The notes under the pieces are model-generated. The model saw nothing but the letters and a program-made list of their open reading frames with translations, was not told where the DNA came from and ran no database searches. From Helicobacter sp. (lineage in GTDB: Bacteria > Campylobacterota > Campylobacteria > Campylobacterales > Helicobacteraceae), in contig JARHZY010000126.1 of NCBI GenBank assembly GCA_029264655.1, forward strand, positions 1-7,252: 7,252 bases of DNA. Direction: 5' to 3'. Position numbers and translations under genes: made by a program. Shown piece by piece: positions 6,447-7,252 of this stretch (position 1 is the first letter of the stretch; each line of letters opens with the position of its first letter).

Positions 6447-6797
6447 ATGGAGTTTAAGATAAAGGCTCAGTATTTTTATTGTTTTTGCTTTTTACATATG
6501 GGTTACTAACATTTTATATTCCTTATATGCTTTTGCATTACCTATATCATACTGCTTAATAGATTCTAAAAATACTTATAAAACACATCACATTGATAAT
6601 GGCAGCTTAAAATCTGAAGTGCCATATACTAATGGTGCTAAAAATGGTATAGTGATAATGGAGAGGTTATGGCTGCAATATCATATAAAAATGATGAAAT
6701 GATAGAGGGTAAATGTAAAAATGGCAAACAACTCACAAATGCACATTTACACAGGATACAAAAGGAAGGATTAATAGAATCTTGTAATGTTAAGTAA
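6447..6797 (+). pseudogene. Frameshifted YwqK/MORN-type repeat protein with signal peptide
   Basis: The translation shows degenerate MORN-like repeats in two reading frames. A phase open from 6463 gives a hydrophobic leader ending LYAFA (signal-peptide-like, 6472-6534) and then DNGSLKSEVPYTNGAKNG (6595-6648). The next part, DNGEVMAAISYKND and IEGKCKNGKQLTNAHLH, is in another frame (6654-6797) and ends at TAA. A likely start, ATG 6447, is in a third arrangement: its frame stops at 6507, so a second shift lies within the T-rich tract at 6471-6494. Several codons also seem lost near 6650. Proteins with this repeat pattern are often annotated as the YwqK-family antitoxin component, a label with little functional proof. 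It lies 27 nt after the hslU remnant. I judge it inactive and the family call likely; sequencing slips in the T tract could explain one of the two shifts. Confidence 0.7.
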
Positions 6798-6976
6798 GCT
6801 ATAACTTTAAACTGCATAAGAATCTAGTATATGTAATTAAAAATCATTGTATTAATGAAATCCATAATATATAGCAATAGTATCAAGCATAAGTATATAG
6901 CTATATAAATATATGAATGCTTATAAATGTTTTATAGAAGTTAGCACATAAAACGCATATTATTGTTTTAATAAAT

Positions 6977-7012
6977 GCAAGATTTATTGGTATAAACAAT
7001 CTAAAATCTTGC
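6977..7012. repeat. 13-bp hairpin with a 3-nt bulge
   Basis: GCAAGATTT (6977-6985) pairs with AAATCTTGC (7004-7012). Inside it ATTG (6986-6989) pairs with CAAT (6997-7000), leaving CTA bulged and a 7-nt loop. No T run follows directly on either strand, so a structured RNA or a protein site is as likely as a terminator. Confidence 0.5.
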
Positions 7013-7164
7013 TTAAAGCTTAATCATAAATATTAGGCATAAAATTATAATGCAAATATAAAAGCTTATATAAAAAATAAGTATAATAAATAACAAAATA
7101 TTAAATCCAATGTCTAAACTTTTTTAATTGCTTTTTATGAGATATATTCCATTTTAAGCCTTAA

Positions 7165-7203
7165 ATGCAAAATATTAAAAGTTATAAATGCTTAATATTG
7201 CAT
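7165..7203 (+). terminator. Possible AT-rich terminator hairpin
   Basis: ATGC and AATATTAA on the left (7165-7168, 7171-7178) pair with TTAATATT and GCAT on the right (7192-7199, 7200-7203), with two bulged A residues and a 13-nt loop. On the plus strand ATTTTTG follows immediately. The shape fits a rho-independent terminator but the stem has only two G-C pairs, and no intact plus-strand gene lies just upstream. Confidence 0.3.
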
Positions 7204-7252
7204 ATTTTTGTATAAAAGGCTTGATAGTGAAAAATGAATACATGCAATAATG

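Larger units (their letters stand above)
6798..7252. other. Gene-free AT-rich region with hairpins
   Basis: No open frame of credible length or composition occurs in the last 455 nt on either strand. Two sizeable hairpins (6977-7012 and 7165-7203) are the only structure I can support. An ATG at 7234 begins a frame that leaves the window after six codons. It lacks a well-spaced ribosome binding site, so I do not call a gene there. Confidence 0.6.

Noticed and set aside
7234..7252. Start of a new plus-strand gene at the window edge
   Set aside because: Only six codons are visible, and the nearest AAGG is about 14 nt from the ATG, too far for confidence.
6798..7252. Mobile element, CRISPR or tRNA in the AT-rich tail
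   Set aside because: No repeat-spacer pattern, no transposase motifs, no terminal repeats and no cloverleaf-like sequence were found.

Overview
The window looks like chromosomal DNA from a low-GC epsilonproteobacterium, most probably an enterohepatic Helicobacter species. The evidence is the strong A/T bias with long AT-rich gaps, TATAAT-type -10 boxes without clear -35 boxes, and the sequence character of ThrC, RadA and TrpA. The species assignment is inference. I see no tRNA, rRNA, CRISPR array, insertion sequence or phage gene.

Layout. Positions 1-319 hold no gene. Two minus-strand genes follow: a DNA-deoxyinosine (hypoxanthine) glycosylase of the uracil-DNA glycosylase superfamily (1196-1756) and, downstream of it, trpA (320-1096). 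trpA appears to have its own promoter, whose -10 box sits between the arms of a perfect 8-bp inverted repeat. thrC (1975-3483) diverges from the glycosylase across a 218-nt region. Its -10 box overlaps the ATG of a longer open frame, which argues for the later start at 1975. An 822-nt stretch follows, with only a doubtful membrane ORF. Then comes radA on the minus strand (4306-5796), which carries an unusual insertion of about 44 residues just after the Walker A helix.

The right-hand 1.4 kb (5797-7252) is a decay zone with no intact recognisable gene. It holds a C-terminal piece of hslU (6180-6419) and a frameshifted YwqK/MORN-type repeat protein (6447-6797), separated by very AT-rich DNA with several hairpins.

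The intact genes are unrelated housekeeping functions: tryptophan synthesis, threonine synthesis, base-excision repair and recombination. They do not form a pathway or one operon, and trpA has no trpB or other trp gene beside it here. I find no convincing new multi-gene system. The most distinctive signals are the operator-like symmetry at the trpA promoter, the RadA insertion, the decayed hslU/YwqK pair, and a heptamer (AGAATCT/AGATTCT) that occurs 15 times in 7.25 kb on both strands, in genes and gaps alike.
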